Part shown: piece by piece, positions 6,493-15,397 of the stretch
Numbering within the stretch: position 1 is the first letter of the stretch
Layout of the letters: the number at the start of each line of letters is the position of its first letter
Source of the DNA: JANQLU01 sp964434955
GTDB taxonomy: Bacteria; Planctomycetota; Planctomycetia; Pirellulales; Pirellulaceae
NCBI GenBank assembly: GCA_964434955.1
Contig: CAYSXI010000058.1
Span: 1 to 26,807 of the forward strand
DNA length: 26,807 bases
Reading direction: 5' to 3'
The notes under the pieces: generated by a model
What the model was told of the DNA's origin: nothing
Database searches by the model: none
The model's input: only the letters and a program-made list of their open reading frames with translations
Translations under genes and position numbers: made by a program

Positions 6493-7524
6493 ATGTCGCG
6501 AGAGCCGTATTACGGAAACGAGCCCGAAAACCAACCGGATGATAATCAGCTTCGCCCAAAGCGAATCGCTGAAATGGTTGGGCAACGCGATGTCATTGAG
6601 CGGCTGCAAATTGCCGTTGAGGCTGCGAAACGGCGTGGTGAAGTCCTCGGGCACATTCTGTTTGATGGCCCTCCGGGACTTGGGAAAACCACCTTTGCCA
6701 CTTGTATCCCCGAAGAGTTGGGCGTCGCCGTAGAACTGCTGAGTGGGCCCAGCCTCAAGGCGCCCAAGGATTTGGTTCCCAGTTTGACGAACTTGCAGAA
6801 ACGGCAAGTCCTGTTCATCGACGAGATTCATCGTATTCCCAAAGCCGTCGAGGAATACCTTTATACGGCGATGGAAGATTTCCGAATCGATATGGTTCTG
6901 GGAGAAGGAATCAGCGCCCGCACCCATAGCTTTCGACTTCAACCTTTCACTTTGATTGGCGCAACAACCCGTTCGGGAATGTTGACGGGCCCCCTTCGTG
7001 ACCGCTTTCAGATTCATGAGCATTTGGGTTTTTATTCCGTTGAGGAATTGACCGAAATTGTGGTTCGCAATGCGAGCAAGTTGAAGGTCGAAGTGGAAAC
7101 GAACGCCGCCGTGGAGCTTGCCCGTCGCAGTCGGGGAACGCCAAGAATTGCCAACAACCGCTTGCGTTGGGTTCGCGATTATGCGGAGAGCCGGGCCGAT
7201 GGCGTCATCACGATGCAAGTCGCGAATGACGCTTTGGAAATGGCCGAGATTGATTCACTGGGATTGGATCGCCAGGATCGCCACTATCTCGACACATTGA
7301 TTCGTATTTGTGGCGGTGGGCCGACGGGGGTCGAGACCATTGCGGCGACCATGAACACGGCAAGCGATACACTTTCCGATGAAGTCGAGCCGTTTTTGCT
7401 TCGGTCCGAGTTGATCTTGCGAACGCCCCGAGGCCGGGTTGCGACTTCCAAGTCTTTCGCACATCTCAAAATGGAGCCTCCTTCTGATGGTGAACGAGGC
7501 CCCACATTGTTCGACTTGGAATAA
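6493..7524 (+). CDS. ruvB: Holliday junction branch migration DNA helicase RuvB
   Basis: RuvB is the hexameric AAA+ motor that drives branch migration of Holliday junctions with RuvA. Seen: Walker A GPPGLGKTT at 59-67, Walker B FIDEIHR at about 108-114, the EYLYTAMEDF block, sensor 1 GATTR at 156-160, TGPLRDRF, and RSRGTPRIANNRLRWVRD. In the last block the common NRLLRRVRD is replaced by NNRLRWVRD, a variant I associate with planctomycetes. The C-terminal winged-helix domain, with GGGPTGVETIAATM and TPRGRVAT, is complete. Length is 343 aa, the normal size. The ATG at 6493 was chosen; the ATG at 6482 is in another frame. Neither ruvA nor ruvC is adjacent. It converges on the PEP-CTERM gene with only 15 bp between stops. 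Confidence 0.96.
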   Translation: MSREPYYGNEPENQPDDNQLRPKRIAEMVGQRDVIERLQIAVEAAKRRGEVLGHILFDGPPGLGKTTFATCIPEELGVAVELLSGPSLKAPKDLVPSLTNLQKRQVLFIDEIHRIPKAVEEYLYTAMEDFRIDMVLGEGISARTHSFRLQPFTLIGATTRSGMLTGPLRDRFQIHEHLGFYSVEELTEIVVRNASKLKVEVETNAAVELARRSRGTPRIANNRLRWVRDYAESRADGVITMQVANDALEMAEIDSLGLDRQDRHYLDTLIRICGGGPTGVETIAATMNTASDTLSDEVEPFLLRSELILRTPRGRVATSKSFAHLKMEPPSDGERGPTLFDLE

Positions 7525-7539
7525 CACCTGTAACTTTGC

Positions 7540-9627
7540 TTATCCTTTTGTTCTTCGGCGTCTTCGGAGGACGAGTCCGAAGGATGTTGCGATGAGCAGC
7601 CACGCACTGCCAGGCTCCGGGACGGAAGAAAACAGGGCGAGGTCGTTGCCGTCTCCCGCTTGGTAACTGATAAACAGATCGTGCCCATGGAAGTTGCCAA
7701 CGAACGCACCTTCATCGAGCCCATTGAATTGACCGGAAACCTCGCCGTCGACTTCCGCGATCAAATAAAACTCGTTGCTGCCGACGGTGTGTCCGTCGAT
7801 GATGTCGACCAGAAGTTCCCCATCGATTCGAAAGTCGCCCTTGATCAATAGTTTGTCGAATTCGCCTTCGTTGATCCCTGCCAACTCGATAACGGTTCGA
7901 TTGCCGGAACCCAGCACGACGTTGCCATCAAAGCTGACCGTGTCGGGGCTGTTTCCCGGTCTCAAGTCACCTTCGAAGTAGACCGTACCGTCGCCTTTAA
8001 ATGCTCCGGCACCACTGACAGCACCAAAGAAAACGGTTTGGCTACCGGCGGACGTTCGGATTTCCTCGCCATTGTGAATCACATCGTCAAAGAAGGTGGT
8101 AACGCCGCCACCACTGGTCACGATGATTCCGCCGGCAAGATTTTCAAAATCGCCCAGGATATCTGTCGACCCAGCCGAGAATGCCATCGCGGAAGTATTT
8201 TGCCATGACGAAGCAATAAACGTTCCTCGTCCACCGAGCAGGGCAGGGCCATTCGTTTCGAATTCCTGGTTGATGAATTGGCTTGTGAAATGAACGATCC
8301 CGCCATGATTCGTAAATCGACCCTGATTAACAACGGTATTCCCTCTCAGTACCAGGCGTTCGCCAGGTCCAACTTGAATATCTCCGCGGTTCTGGATCCC
8401 ATGGCCAAAGTCACCTCCACCGTAGATCGAGCCGCCCAGGTTGGTGAAAGTCAATTGTGACGTATCAACGTCATTTGAAATATTGCGGGTCAAGTTGGAA
8501 AAGTTGGAAGTGCCGCAAAAATTGACGTTCCCGTAAAGTTCACCATTGGTTGCTGAGATCCTTTCGAACGAAAAGTCTTCCATCGTCCCGAAATGAAATC
8601 GACCGTGGTTCAGGCTGACCGTTGCGTCACCGCTTATGTTCGAAGCTTCGGCGACGATAACCTCGCCACCTTGATCAATCGTCATCTGGGCAGGACCCAG
8701 TGGAAACACTCCGAAAAAAGCACGACCGACTTCCAGATAATTGGTTTCGAGCGTACCGCCGGAGACAAGCGTCGAGCCAAACGTATCGCTTTCGAATCCG
8801 CCGACACGAACATAGTTGGAGATGAGTCGGCCCTGGTTTTGGATGGTCAGGTGGCCGTCACCCCCGTTCCCAATATTGACCAACTCCGCATTGACCGTGG
8901 AAGAGGCGCCATCAATCAGGACCGTTCCAACTCCGCCATCACTGTAGCCCAGTACCAGTTCCTCGGTGTGGACCGAGCCACCCAGGTCGACTGTCATTTC
9001 CCCGATACCATTTTGTCCAATTCGAATTCCGTTGAATGTGGCCGTTGTATCGCGTCCGCGCACGGTAACCTCACCGTTTGGATTGAATCCTCCCCAAGCC
9101 GTAAACAAAGCCTGTCCACGAACGTTCGCGCCTTGATAAAGAATTAGATGCCCGTTGTTGACCAGATTCCCGGTCAGCTGAACGTTGGTTGGATTTGGAT
9201 CGAGTAGGGAATTGGTGACATAAAGCTCACCGCCGTCCTGCAAGTCAATATCTTCTCCCGTAAATGAGACGCTACGCAGAGTTAGGCGGCTGTCCGTTCC
9301 CTCAACACGAATTGATTGTGAAGTTGAGGATGTGACAAGCGTTTGACTGCCGGTCGAGTTGACGAATTCCACCCAACCGGAGTTTACGCGAATTGCCGCG
9401 ATGTCGACTTGGGCGATCCCATCAAAGTCGACATCGTAGTTACCGCCAATGTCGAACCGAGCAGTATCATTCGGGCCAGGGAACTGCCCTGTGTTCCAGT
9501 TGTTGACATTGGCCCAGTGATGATCGGTTGAGGTCGAGTTCGTCCAGTCAACCAATTGGGCCTTTAGCTCCCCAGCTGACAAAATCAGGCTCATCAAAAG
9601 AGCGAAGGTTCCAAAGCAGCGTGACAT
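7540..9627 (-). CDS. PEP-CTERM exported protein with beta-strand repeats
   Basis: This is a 695-residue exported protein. An N-terminal signal peptide (FGTFALLMSLILSAGELKA) is probably cleaved near residue 23. The long Gly/Asn/Thr-rich middle has repeated segments of about 35-50 residues, such as IGQNGIGEMTVDLGGSV, LGYSDGGVGTVLIDGASS and IGNGGDGHLTIQNQGRL. These look like the beta-helix repeats of autotransporter-like PEP-CTERM proteins. The C terminus is a sorting signal: VPEP at 669-672, a hydrophobic stretch and RRRRR. The ATG at 9627 is preferred over a longer in-frame start 60 bp upstream because the signal peptide begins there and AAGGGAAATC precedes it. Proteins with this tail are processed by an exosortase and usually end up on the cell surface or in the matrix. 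No exosortase gene is in the window. Confidence 0.85.
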   Translation of the reverse strand: MSRCFGTFALLMSLILSAGELKAQLVDWTNSTSTDHHWANVNNWNTGQFPGPNDTARFDIGGNYDVDFDGIAQVDIAAIRVNSGWVEFVNSTGSQTLVTSSTSQSIRVEGTDSRLTLRSVSFTGEDIDLQDGGELYVTNSLLDPNPTNVQLTGNLVNNGHLILYQGANVRGQALFTAWGGFNPNGEVTVRGRDTTATFNGIRIGQNGIGEMTVDLGGSVHTEELVLGYSDGGVGTVLIDGASSTVNAELVNIGNGGDGHLTIQNQGRLISNYVRVGGFESDTFGSTLVSGGTLETNYLEVGRAFFGVFPLGPAQMTIDQGGEVIVAEASNISGDATVSLNHGRFHFGTMEDFSFERISATNGELYGNVNFCGTSNFSNLTRNISNDVDTSQLTFTNLGGSIYGGGDFGHGIQNRGDIQVGPGERLVLRGNTVVNQGRFTNHGGIVHFTSQFINQEFETNGPALLGGRGTFIASSWQNTSAMAFSAGSTDILGDFENLAGGIIVTSGGGVTTFFDDVIHNGEEIRTSAGSQTVFFGAVSGAGAFKGDGTVYFEGDLRPGNSPDTVSFDGNVVLGSGNRTVIELAGINEGEFDKLLIKGDFRIDGELLVDIIDGHTVGSNEFYLIAEVDGEVSGQFNGLDEGAFVGNFHGHDLFISYQAGDGNDLALFSSVPEPGSAWLLIATSFGLVLRRRRRTKG

Positions 9628-9883
9628 GATTTCCCTTTTTTTTGAATTGGTAGCGTGAGCGTCAGCAACGGGCCGATGAGGCAACAAGGGAAAGATGGAT
9701 TCGCTCGGGAAATTGGACGCGCAAAATCGAAAAAAAGAAAATCACCCGTTTCAATGCGTTCTCAAAGGGCAATCGAGGCCAATTATCCAAAAACGCTGCG
9801 ATCAACGCGTTCATTTCTTAGCGGATTTCATCCGTCCGCGGGAAAAGCCATAATGGGCTCAGATTTCAAGCAGAAGCAAAGCC
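9628..9883. other. Divergent spacer between the PEP-CTERM and acyltransferase genes
   Basis: No gene is supported in these 256 bp. A small inverted repeat, CGGAT-TTC-ATCCG, is at 9822-9834, about 50 bp before the acyltransferase start, and could be an operator. No clear -35/-10 pair was found. Confidence 0.4.
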
Positions 9884-11107
9884 ATGCAACACGTCTTAAT
9901 TGAAAAACCTTACCAGTTCGTCCCCCGCGTTCGATCAAACTGGCAGCAGAAGTTGCTGCTCAAGACCCCTTTGTTGGAACGGACCCTGCGAAAACAGGAG
10001 GGGGTGGTTGCTCATGAATGTCGAAATGTTGATCGACTGCAAAAATCGCTGGATGCAGGTCATGGAATTCTGCTCACTCCTAACCACCCGCGAACGGCCG
10101 ACCCGATGGCCATGTACCACGTCTCTCGGGCCGTTGGACAAAACTTTTACACGATGGCCAGTTGGCATTTGTTCAATCACTCCTGGCTAAAAAGGAAAGT
10201 CCTCGGATGGATGGGGGCCTTCAGTATCAATCGCGAAGGCATGGATCGACAGGCAATTGACGAGGCGATTGAAATCCTGCAAACCGCTGAGCGTCCTCTG
10301 GTCATTTTTCCCGAAGGAACGACGAGCCGTACGAACGATCAGTTGATGACGTTTATGGAAGGCCCCGCGTTCATTGCTCGCACCGCGGCAAAGCGTCGCG
10401 CGAAAAAAGACGATGGCATCGTCGTAACCCATCCCGTCGCAATCAAATACTACTTTGATGGCGATATTGAGAAAGCGGCCGCTGACGTCCTCAATGACAT
10501 TGAGCATCGTTTGACCTGGAAACCGCAAAAGGAGTTGCCCCTGATTGATCGCCTGATCAAAATCGGCAACGCGCTGTTAACTCTCAAGGAATTGGAGTAC
10601 GGGATCGAGCCGAATTTTGGCGATCCACTCAAAAAACGACAGGACAATCTCGTTAACTTTTTGTTGGTGCCTCTCGAGGAAGAATGGTTGGGCGGTGCCA
10701 AGAAGGATGATGGAATCGCGGTCCGAATCAAGAACTTGCGCGTGCAGATCTTTCCCGAAATGAGTCGCGCTGAAATTGAACCGGTTGAACGGGAACGTCG
10801 CTGGAAACAACTTGCCGATACCTACCTGGCTCAGCAAATCGCCTGCTATCCCGATCGTTACGTCGTCGAATCGCCGAGCGTTGATCGAATTCTCGAAACT
10901 TGTGAAAAGTTCGAGGAAGATATGACCGACAAAGCGCGTCTGCATGGGAATTTGAAAGTTGTGATCAACATCGGCGAACCGATCGAAGTCTCAACCAAAC
11001 GGGAGCGTGGTGTTTCAGAGGATCCCTTGATGAGCCAGATTCGTGCCGATATCAACGCCATGCTCTTAGAGATGCAGGCGGAGTCAAAAATGTATCAGCC
11101 GGGTTGA
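9884..11107 (+). CDS. PlsC-type 1-acyl-sn-glycerol-3-phosphate acyltransferase-like protein
   Basis: This protein contains the LPLAT/PlsC catalytic core. The HX4D motif is within NHPRTAD (His68, Asp73), a glycine-rich turn GAFSINREG follows near 111-119, and VIFPEGTTSR (FPEGT at 142-146) binds the substrate phosphate. Such enzymes move an acyl chain onto a lysophospholipid, or a related acceptor, at the membrane. It is 407 aa, much longer than the roughly 240 aa of classical PlsC. Residues 190-407 are charged and helical in character, with no motif I recognise, and no strong membrane helix is seen. The ATG at 9884 is the first in frame and has only a weak ribosome site. The acceptor lipid cannot be told from sequence. 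The fab cluster lies nearby but is not co-transcribed. Confidence 0.82.
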   Translation: MQHVLIEKPYQFVPRVRSNWQQKLLLKTPLLERTLRKQEGVVAHECRNVDRLQKSLDAGHGILLTPNHPRTADPMAMYHVSRAVGQNFYTMASWHLFNHSWLKRKVLGWMGAFSINREGMDRQAIDEAIEILQTAERPLVIFPEGTTSRTNDQLMTFMEGPAFIARTAAKRRAKKDDGIVVTHPVAIKYYFDGDIEKAAADVLNDIEHRLTWKPQKELPLIDRLIKIGNALLTLKELEYGIEPNFGDPLKKRQDNLVNFLLVPLEEEWLGGAKKDDGIAVRIKNLRVQIFPEMSRAEIEPVERERRWKQLADTYLAQQIACYPDRYVVESPSVDRILETCEKFEEDMTDKARLHGNLKVVINIGEPIEVSTKRERGVSEDPLMSQIRADINAMLLEMQAESKMYQPG

Positions 11108-11152
11108 TGTTATTCGTCGACCGAATCAGCTGACTGAACGAATCCGCGCTGG
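11108..11152. other. Convergent 45-bp gap, possible shared hairpin
   Basis: ATTCGT (11112-11117) and ACGAAT (11138-11143) are inverted copies flanking a TCAGCTGA palindrome. The position between converging genes suits a bidirectional terminator, but no T tract follows on either strand. Confidence 0.2.
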
Positions 11153-12727
11153 CTACTCATGGTCAATAACATTCAGCTCTTTGTAATTCATCAGGATTCG
11201 ACAAAGCGAAATCACGACCAGGATCATCAGGATACAGGCCGGAAACCCGCCCAGCGTTGAAATGATTTTGATCCCCTCGATGTCGGCAAAGGAAATCATG
11301 ACCCAAGCGACGAGTCCCACCGTAACTCCCCACGCGATCTTGATGGCCAAGCCGCCTTCGGAGTTCTCCGGCGTGATGCCGGTTGAACTGATCGCGGCCA
11401 TGGCCGTCGTATTCGAGTCAGCGGACGTCACGAAGCAAATGAAAGTGCTGCAGACGTAAAAGACAACGAGAACGATAGTCAGCGGCAGGTAACTGAATAC
11501 TTTGAATGCAACCATCTCGTAGGCCACGTCTTTTCCGGCGACCAGTTTGCCCAATTCCCCGCCACCAAAAAGTTCGAAATTGATGGCGCTACCACTAAAG
11601 ATGGCCATCCAGGCAACACCAAAAAGCGCTGGGAAAATAAAATTGACCAGCATAAACTCGCGGACCGTTCGACCATAGCTGATTTGCCCCAGGAAGCATG
11701 CGGTAATCGGTGTCCAGGCAAACCAAACCGCCCAGTAAAAGATGATCCAGCCTTGCGCCCAATTCGTATTGCCTTCGACCTCCGCAAATGAATCACCAAA
11801 AAGATTCATCTCAAAGAAACGAGTCAGGTAAATCCCAAAACACTCAAGGCCGAAGGTCAAGATGAAAACCGTTGGCCCAAAAATCAGGACAAAGATTGCC
11901 AGGGCGAACAATGCATACGTATTGATCGAAGAAAGTATACGAATGCCCTTCATCAAGCCGGTGGCACTTGAAATGACGAATGTTGTGATGATGATGCCAG
12001 CGATGATCGCCCAGACGAAAGGCGACTTTGCAGGGATTTGGGGGATCAAGTAATGGAGTCCACCGGAAAGGATCAGGATGCCGCCTCCCAATGACGCGGC
12101 CATTCCGGCGACCAGCGAATAAAGGCACACGGCGTCAATGAACTTACCGAGTGGCCCTTTTGTAATGTCACCGAACAACGGTGCCAGCGGCGAGCCGAGA
12201 CTGTAGGGTCGACGCATGTTGTAGTACGTGAAGGCAAACGTTAATGAGGCCACGGCGTAAATGGCATAGGGAGTGAACGTCCAATGCAAATACATGGTGG
12301 ACAACGCAAACTTGGCCGCTTCCGGACTGTTTGCTTCAATGTTTTTTGCCGCCGGAGGGCTCGCAAGGTGTTTTAATGGTTCCGCGGTGGACCAAAGCAA
12401 GATTCCAACGGCAATCGTCGTGCAGACCGTGATCGCGAACCAATTCCACATCGGCATCAATGGTTTGGCGTTTTTGCCTCCCAAGCGAATTTCGCCAAAA
12501 CGGGACATGCAAATATAGACGCAAAGCAAAACACAGGCGAAACCGCAAAGCAGAAACATCCAGCCAAAATTGGAGAGCAACCAGGCATTGGTTCCATTGG
12601 TGATTTTGGCGAACTGGTCGGGAACGAAGAAGTTGAGTCCCACGGCTCCAAGCAGCAGGATGAAGGGGGGCCAGAAAACAAAGTGGTTGATTCCGGAGAA
12701 ACCAGAGCTTTTGGATGGTTTGTTCAT
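11153..12727 (-). CDS. BCCT-family (betaine/choline/carnitine type) transporter
   Basis: This is an integral membrane transporter of 524 aa with about 12 hydrophobic segments. The BCCT hallmark around helix 8 is clear: GWIIFYWAVWFAWTPITACFLGQ then ISYGRTVREF, keeping two of the aromatic-box tryptophans and the first Trp of the motif. Helix 4 has LHWTFTPYAIYA, which keeps one box Trp and the Tyr but has Tyr where BetP has a second Trp. In the usual GMGIG stretch the sequence is TIAVG, just before WSTAEPL. The substrate is probably a quaternary ammonium or other methylated osmolyte, but coupling (Na+, H+ or exchange) cannot be assigned. I chose the ATG at 12727; an upstream in-frame GTG at 12766 would add 13 polar residues. 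No osmolyte catabolism genes lie nearby. Confidence 0.88.
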   Translation of the reverse strand: MNKPSKSSGFSGINHFVFWPPFILLLGAVGLNFFVPDQFAKITNGTNAWLLSNFGWMFLLCGFACVLLCVYICMSRFGEIRLGGKNAKPLMPMWNWFAITVCTTIAVGILLWSTAEPLKHLASPPAAKNIEANSPEAAKFALSTMYLHWTFTPYAIYAVASLTFAFTYYNMRRPYSLGSPLAPLFGDITKGPLGKFIDAVCLYSLVAGMAASLGGGILILSGGLHYLIPQIPAKSPFVWAIIAGIIITTFVISSATGLMKGIRILSSINTYALFALAIFVLIFGPTVFILTFGLECFGIYLTRFFEMNLFGDSFAEVEGNTNWAQGWIIFYWAVWFAWTPITACFLGQISYGRTVREFMLVNFIFPALFGVAWMAIFSGSAINFELFGGGELGKLVAGKDVAYEMVAFKVFSYLPLTIVLVVFYVCSTFICFVTSADSNTTAMAAISSTGITPENSEGGLAIKIAWGVTVGLVAWVMISFADIEGIKIISTLGGFPACILMILVVISLCRILMNYKELNVIDHE

Positions 12728-12800
12728 AACTACCGGATTGGCATCGCGTTCAAATTCGAAGGCCACAGTCTAACATTTTTCGATCCTGTCGGTCGAAGCA

Positions 12801-12840
12801 GCCTGATCGGCAACTGGGCAGCCTGATTGGCAACTGGGCG
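12801..12840. repeat. 20-bp tandem duplication between the BCCT and fabD genes
   Basis: GCCTGATCGGCAACTGGGCA and the next 20 bases differ at only two positions. It lies in the divergent spacer, about 110 bp before the fabD start. Confidence 0.85.
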
Positions 12841-12948
12841 AGTACCGGATACGCGTGTTTTTGACTCCTCGTGGACAATCGACGATTTTGCTCTAATATT
12901 CGCCGAGAGTTTCAGGATCCAGGTTCAAAATTCAAGTTTGGAATCACC

Positions 12949-13860
12949 GTGAGCAAAAAAGCGTTTCTGTTTCCAGGGCAGGGGGCCCAGGTTGTGGGCA
13001 TGGGAAAGGCCTTGGCGGAGTCCAATTCAAATGTGGCTGAGCTTTTCCAGAAGGCCAACGAAGTCTTGGGGTATGACTTGGCGAAAGTCTGTTTTGATGG
13101 CCCTACCGAGGAAATCAACTTAACGAACCGAAGCCAACCAGGGCTTTTCGTTGCCAGTCTCGCTGCGCTTGAAACCGCCAAACAGGACAACCCGGACTTG
13201 GTCGACTCGATCGATTTTGCCGCCGGGCTCAGTCTCGGCGAATACACGGCGATGGTTTTCGCCGGCGCCATTGATTTCGAAGACGGCCTCAAGCTAGTTC
13301 AGGAACGTGGCGATGCGATGCAAGCGGCCGCCGATGAAGTTGCGAGCTCCATGGTCAGCGTGCTTGGCTTGGAAAGGGAGCAAGTCGAGGCGGTTTGTGA
13401 CGAAGCGCGGCAGGACGGAGAAATTCTGCAGGTGGCAAACTTGCTTTGTCCGGGGAACATTGTGGTCTCGGGGCATCAGTCGGCTTGCGATCGCGTGGAT
13501 GAAGCAGCTCGAAACGCCGGTGCGATGAGGGCGATTGAATTGGCCGTTGCCGGCGCATTTCATACACCCCTAATGGAGTCCGCGCTCGAACGACTAAAAA
13601 CGGCTTTGGCAAATACCAAAATTCGGCCACCTCGAATTCCCGTCGTTTCCAATGTCGATGCCAAGCCCCATGATTCGCCGGATGAGATTCGTGAGATTCT
13701 GGTTCGCCAGGTCTGTTCTCCTGTGCTTTGGAATCCATCCATGCAGTATCTCATGGAACAGGGCGTGGGTGAGTTCTACGAAGTGGGTCCGGGAAAAGTC
13801 CTCAAAGGTCTTTTGAAACGGATTGATCGCAAAATGCCTTGCGAAAGCATTAGCGCTTGA
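12949..13860 (+). CDS. fabD: Malonyl-CoA:ACP transacylase
   Basis: FabD moves the malonyl group from CoA to acyl carrier protein and so supplies the extender unit for fatty acid synthesis. Seen: FPGQGAQ near the N terminus (GQGAQ at 10-14), the nucleophile in GLSLGEYTA (Ser95), and the catalytic His in VAGAFHTPLM (His205). These positions agree closely with the E. coli enzyme (Ser92, His201). Length is 303 aa. The GTG at 12949 is chosen because the family begins with (M)xKxAFLFPGQG; an in-frame GTG at 12871 would add 26 unlike residues. It heads the fab cluster. plsX and fabH, common neighbours in other bacteria, are absent, and the upstream neighbour is a divergent transporter. Confidence 0.94.
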   Translation: MSKKAFLFPGQGAQVVGMGKALAESNSNVAELFQKANEVLGYDLAKVCFDGPTEEINLTNRSQPGLFVASLAALETAKQDNPDLVDSIDFAAGLSLGEYTAMVFAGAIDFEDGLKLVQERGDAMQAAADEVASSMVSVLGLEREQVEAVCDEARQDGEILQVANLLCPGNIVVSGHQSACDRVDEAARNAGAMRAIELAVAGAFHTPLMESALERLKTALANTKIRPPRIPVVSNVDAKPHDSPDEIREILVRQVCSPVLWNPSMQYLMEQGVGEFYEVGPGKVLKGLLKRIDRKMPCESISA

Positions 13861-13950
13861 TATTTTATTGCCCAATGAACAAATAGAACGAATGCTCTGA
13901 CGGGGGTTCGGCGCAGCAAATAAACATGAACGTTCGGCGGTAGTAAGGCC

Positions 13951-13974
13951 TCCGACGACTTATCCGACGACTTA
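13951..13974. repeat. Perfect 12-bp tandem duplication upstream of fabG
   Basis: TCCGACGACTTA occurs twice head to tail, ending 23 bp before the fabG ATG. Confidence 0.85.
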
Positions 13975-13997
13975 ATCGATCATTACAGGAATTACCA

Positions 13998-14762
13998 ATG
14001 TCAGACTACGAATCATTGAAAGTGGACCTGTCGGGTCAGGTAGCCATTGTTACCGGGGCATCTCAAGGACTAGGCCAAAGCATTGCGGTGGCGCTGGGAG
14101 CCAGTGGCGCTCACGTTTATTGCGTGGCCCGAAATGCCGAAAAGCTGGCCAACACGGTCGCACAGATTTCGGAAGCCGGTGGCAGCGGAGAAGCGGTCGC
14201 CATGAGCGTTTCGGACGGAAAACAGGTCGAAGAGCTTTTTGAGAAAGTGACTTCCGAAAAAGAAAAAATCGATATCGTGGTCAACAATGCGGGAATCACC
14301 CGTGATACCTTGATGCCCGTGATGTCAGACGAGCAATGGGATGACGTCATTGAAACGAATCTTCGTGGGACTTTTCTGTTTAGCCGCGCCGCTTCCAAAG
14401 CCATGATGCGGGCCCGATACGGCCGAATCATCAATATCGCCAGTGTTTCCGGATTGATTGGCAACGCCGGCCAGACGAACTACTCCGCTTCCAAGGCAGG
14501 AATGATTGGAATGACTCGAAGTTTGAGCAAGGAGTTGGCCAAGCGAAAAGTCACCGTCAACGCGGTTGCACCCGGTTTTATCGAAAGTGAGATGACTCAG
14601 GCGCTGGGAGACGCGATTTTGAAGGAAGTTAAAAAGAATATTCCTGCAAATCGTATTGGCAAAGCCGATGATGTTTCTGCCTGTGTCTTGTTTTTGGCCA
14701 GCCCTGCGGCCAGTTACGTGACGGGACAGGTTTTGACGGTTGATGGCGGGATGACGGGTTAG
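13998..14762 (+). CDS. fabG: 3-oxoacyl-[ACP] reductase
   Basis: This NADPH-dependent short-chain dehydrogenase reduces 3-oxoacyl-ACP in each elongation round. Seen: the Rossmann motif TGASQGLG at 19-26, NNAG at 96-99, and a catalytic Ser149 / Tyr162 / Lys166 set within NIASVSG and NYSASKAG. The C-terminal block VTGQVLTVDGGMTG is typical of FabG rather than other SDR enzymes. Length is 254 aa. The ATG at 13998 has AGGA at 13987-13990 with a 7-nt spacer. The gap to fabD is 137 bp and carries a tandem duplication, so a separate promoter is possible. Confidence 0.95.
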   Translation: MSDYESLKVDLSGQVAIVTGASQGLGQSIAVALGASGAHVYCVARNAEKLANTVAQISEAGGSGEAVAMSVSDGKQVEELFEKVTSEKEKIDIVVNNAGITRDTLMPVMSDEQWDDVIETNLRGTFLFSRAASKAMMRARYGRIINIASVSGLIGNAGQTNYSASKAGMIGMTRSLSKELAKRKVTVNAVAPGFIESEMTQALGDAILKEVKKNIPANRIGKADDVSACVLFLASPAASYVTGQVLTVDGGMTG

Positions 14763-15135
14763 AATCCGGTAAAGTCGCCCAACCGAGTGGTGGTAGTCTG
14801 GCCAAAGTGCCCAATCGGCATCGATTCTTTGGTCGGATTCATCGACCAGATCAAACGCCGGTCAAGCTTTGGCCAAAAATGCCGGAAATCAAGGCGATTT
14901 TGGCACTGTGCATCACTTGACCCGTTTTATGGAAATGCTCTATCTTGTTCTGCTTGTACTTTACGCGTTTCTAATGAACTAACGAGATTCGGCGTAACGG
15001 CTTTGGTTCGTACGGGACTCCAAGCTCGGGACCCCAGGCCGGGACGGCTTCAGTGACATTGCAAGTCCAGTCGCAATCTTGAAAATCCACATTTGACAAA
15101 TCAAATCAATTAAAAAAAGAAGGAGTGCGATTGTC
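14763..15135. other. 373-bp spacer between fabG and acpP, no gene seen
   Basis: Open frames here lack domain logic. A CGGGAC core occurs three times at 13-14 bp spacing (15013, 15027, 15040), like a decayed tandem repeat. GGTCG-gattcat-CGACC near 14833 could form a weak hairpin. The TTGACA at 15093-15098 has no matching -10 at the right distance. The length suggests that acpP has its own promoter, as is common for this abundant protein. Confidence 0.45.
15121..15125 (+). promoter_or_regulatory. Shine-Dalgarno site of acpP
   Basis: AGGAG, extended by GA upstream, lies 10 nt before the ATG at 15136 and follows an A-rich stretch. It is a strong site, fitting a highly expressed carrier protein. 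Confidence 0.75.
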
Positions 15136-15372
15136 ATGGCATCCATTGAAGAACGTGTCATTGACATCGTTGCCGAGCAACTAGGTGTCGAAAAAGATAA
15201 AATCAGTCGCGATTCCCACTTCGTCAATGATTTGGGTGCCGATTCCCTCGATACTGTGGAATTGGTAATGGAACTGGAAGAAGAATTCGAAATCAATATT
15301 CCAGATGAGACGGCTGAACAAATCCAAACCGTTGGTGAAGCCATCGATCATATCGAGAAAGCGACCCAATAG
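15136..15372 (+). CDS. acpP: Acyl carrier protein
   Basis: This is a 78-residue acidic carrier protein that holds growing acyl chains on a 4'-phosphopantetheine arm. The attachment serine is Ser37 in GADSLDTVEL. The flanking text (FVNDLGADSLD, then VMELEEEFEINIPDE) is almost the textbook ACP sequence, including the EEEF helix that contacts partner enzymes. fabF starts only 25 bp after the stop, so the two are surely co-transcribed. Confidence 0.98.
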   Translation: MASIEERVIDIVAEQLGVEKDKISRDSHFVNDLGADSLDTVELVMELEEEFEINIPDETAEQIQTVGEAIDHIEKATQ

Positions 15373-15397
15373 TTTCTGTTGCTAAAAGAGATTGATC

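Noticed and set aside
5734..7218. 494-aa minus-strand frame
   Set aside because: It is antisense to most of ruvB and out of frame with the NtrC-like gene, both of which have clear motifs.
12861..12899. TTGACT ... TAATAT as a fabD promoter
   Set aside because: The spacing is about 25-27 bp, too long for a sigma70-type promoter.
15093..15098. TTGACA as a -35 box for acpP
   Set aside because: At 16-18 bp downstream there is only A-rich sequence merging with the ribosome site, not a -10 box.
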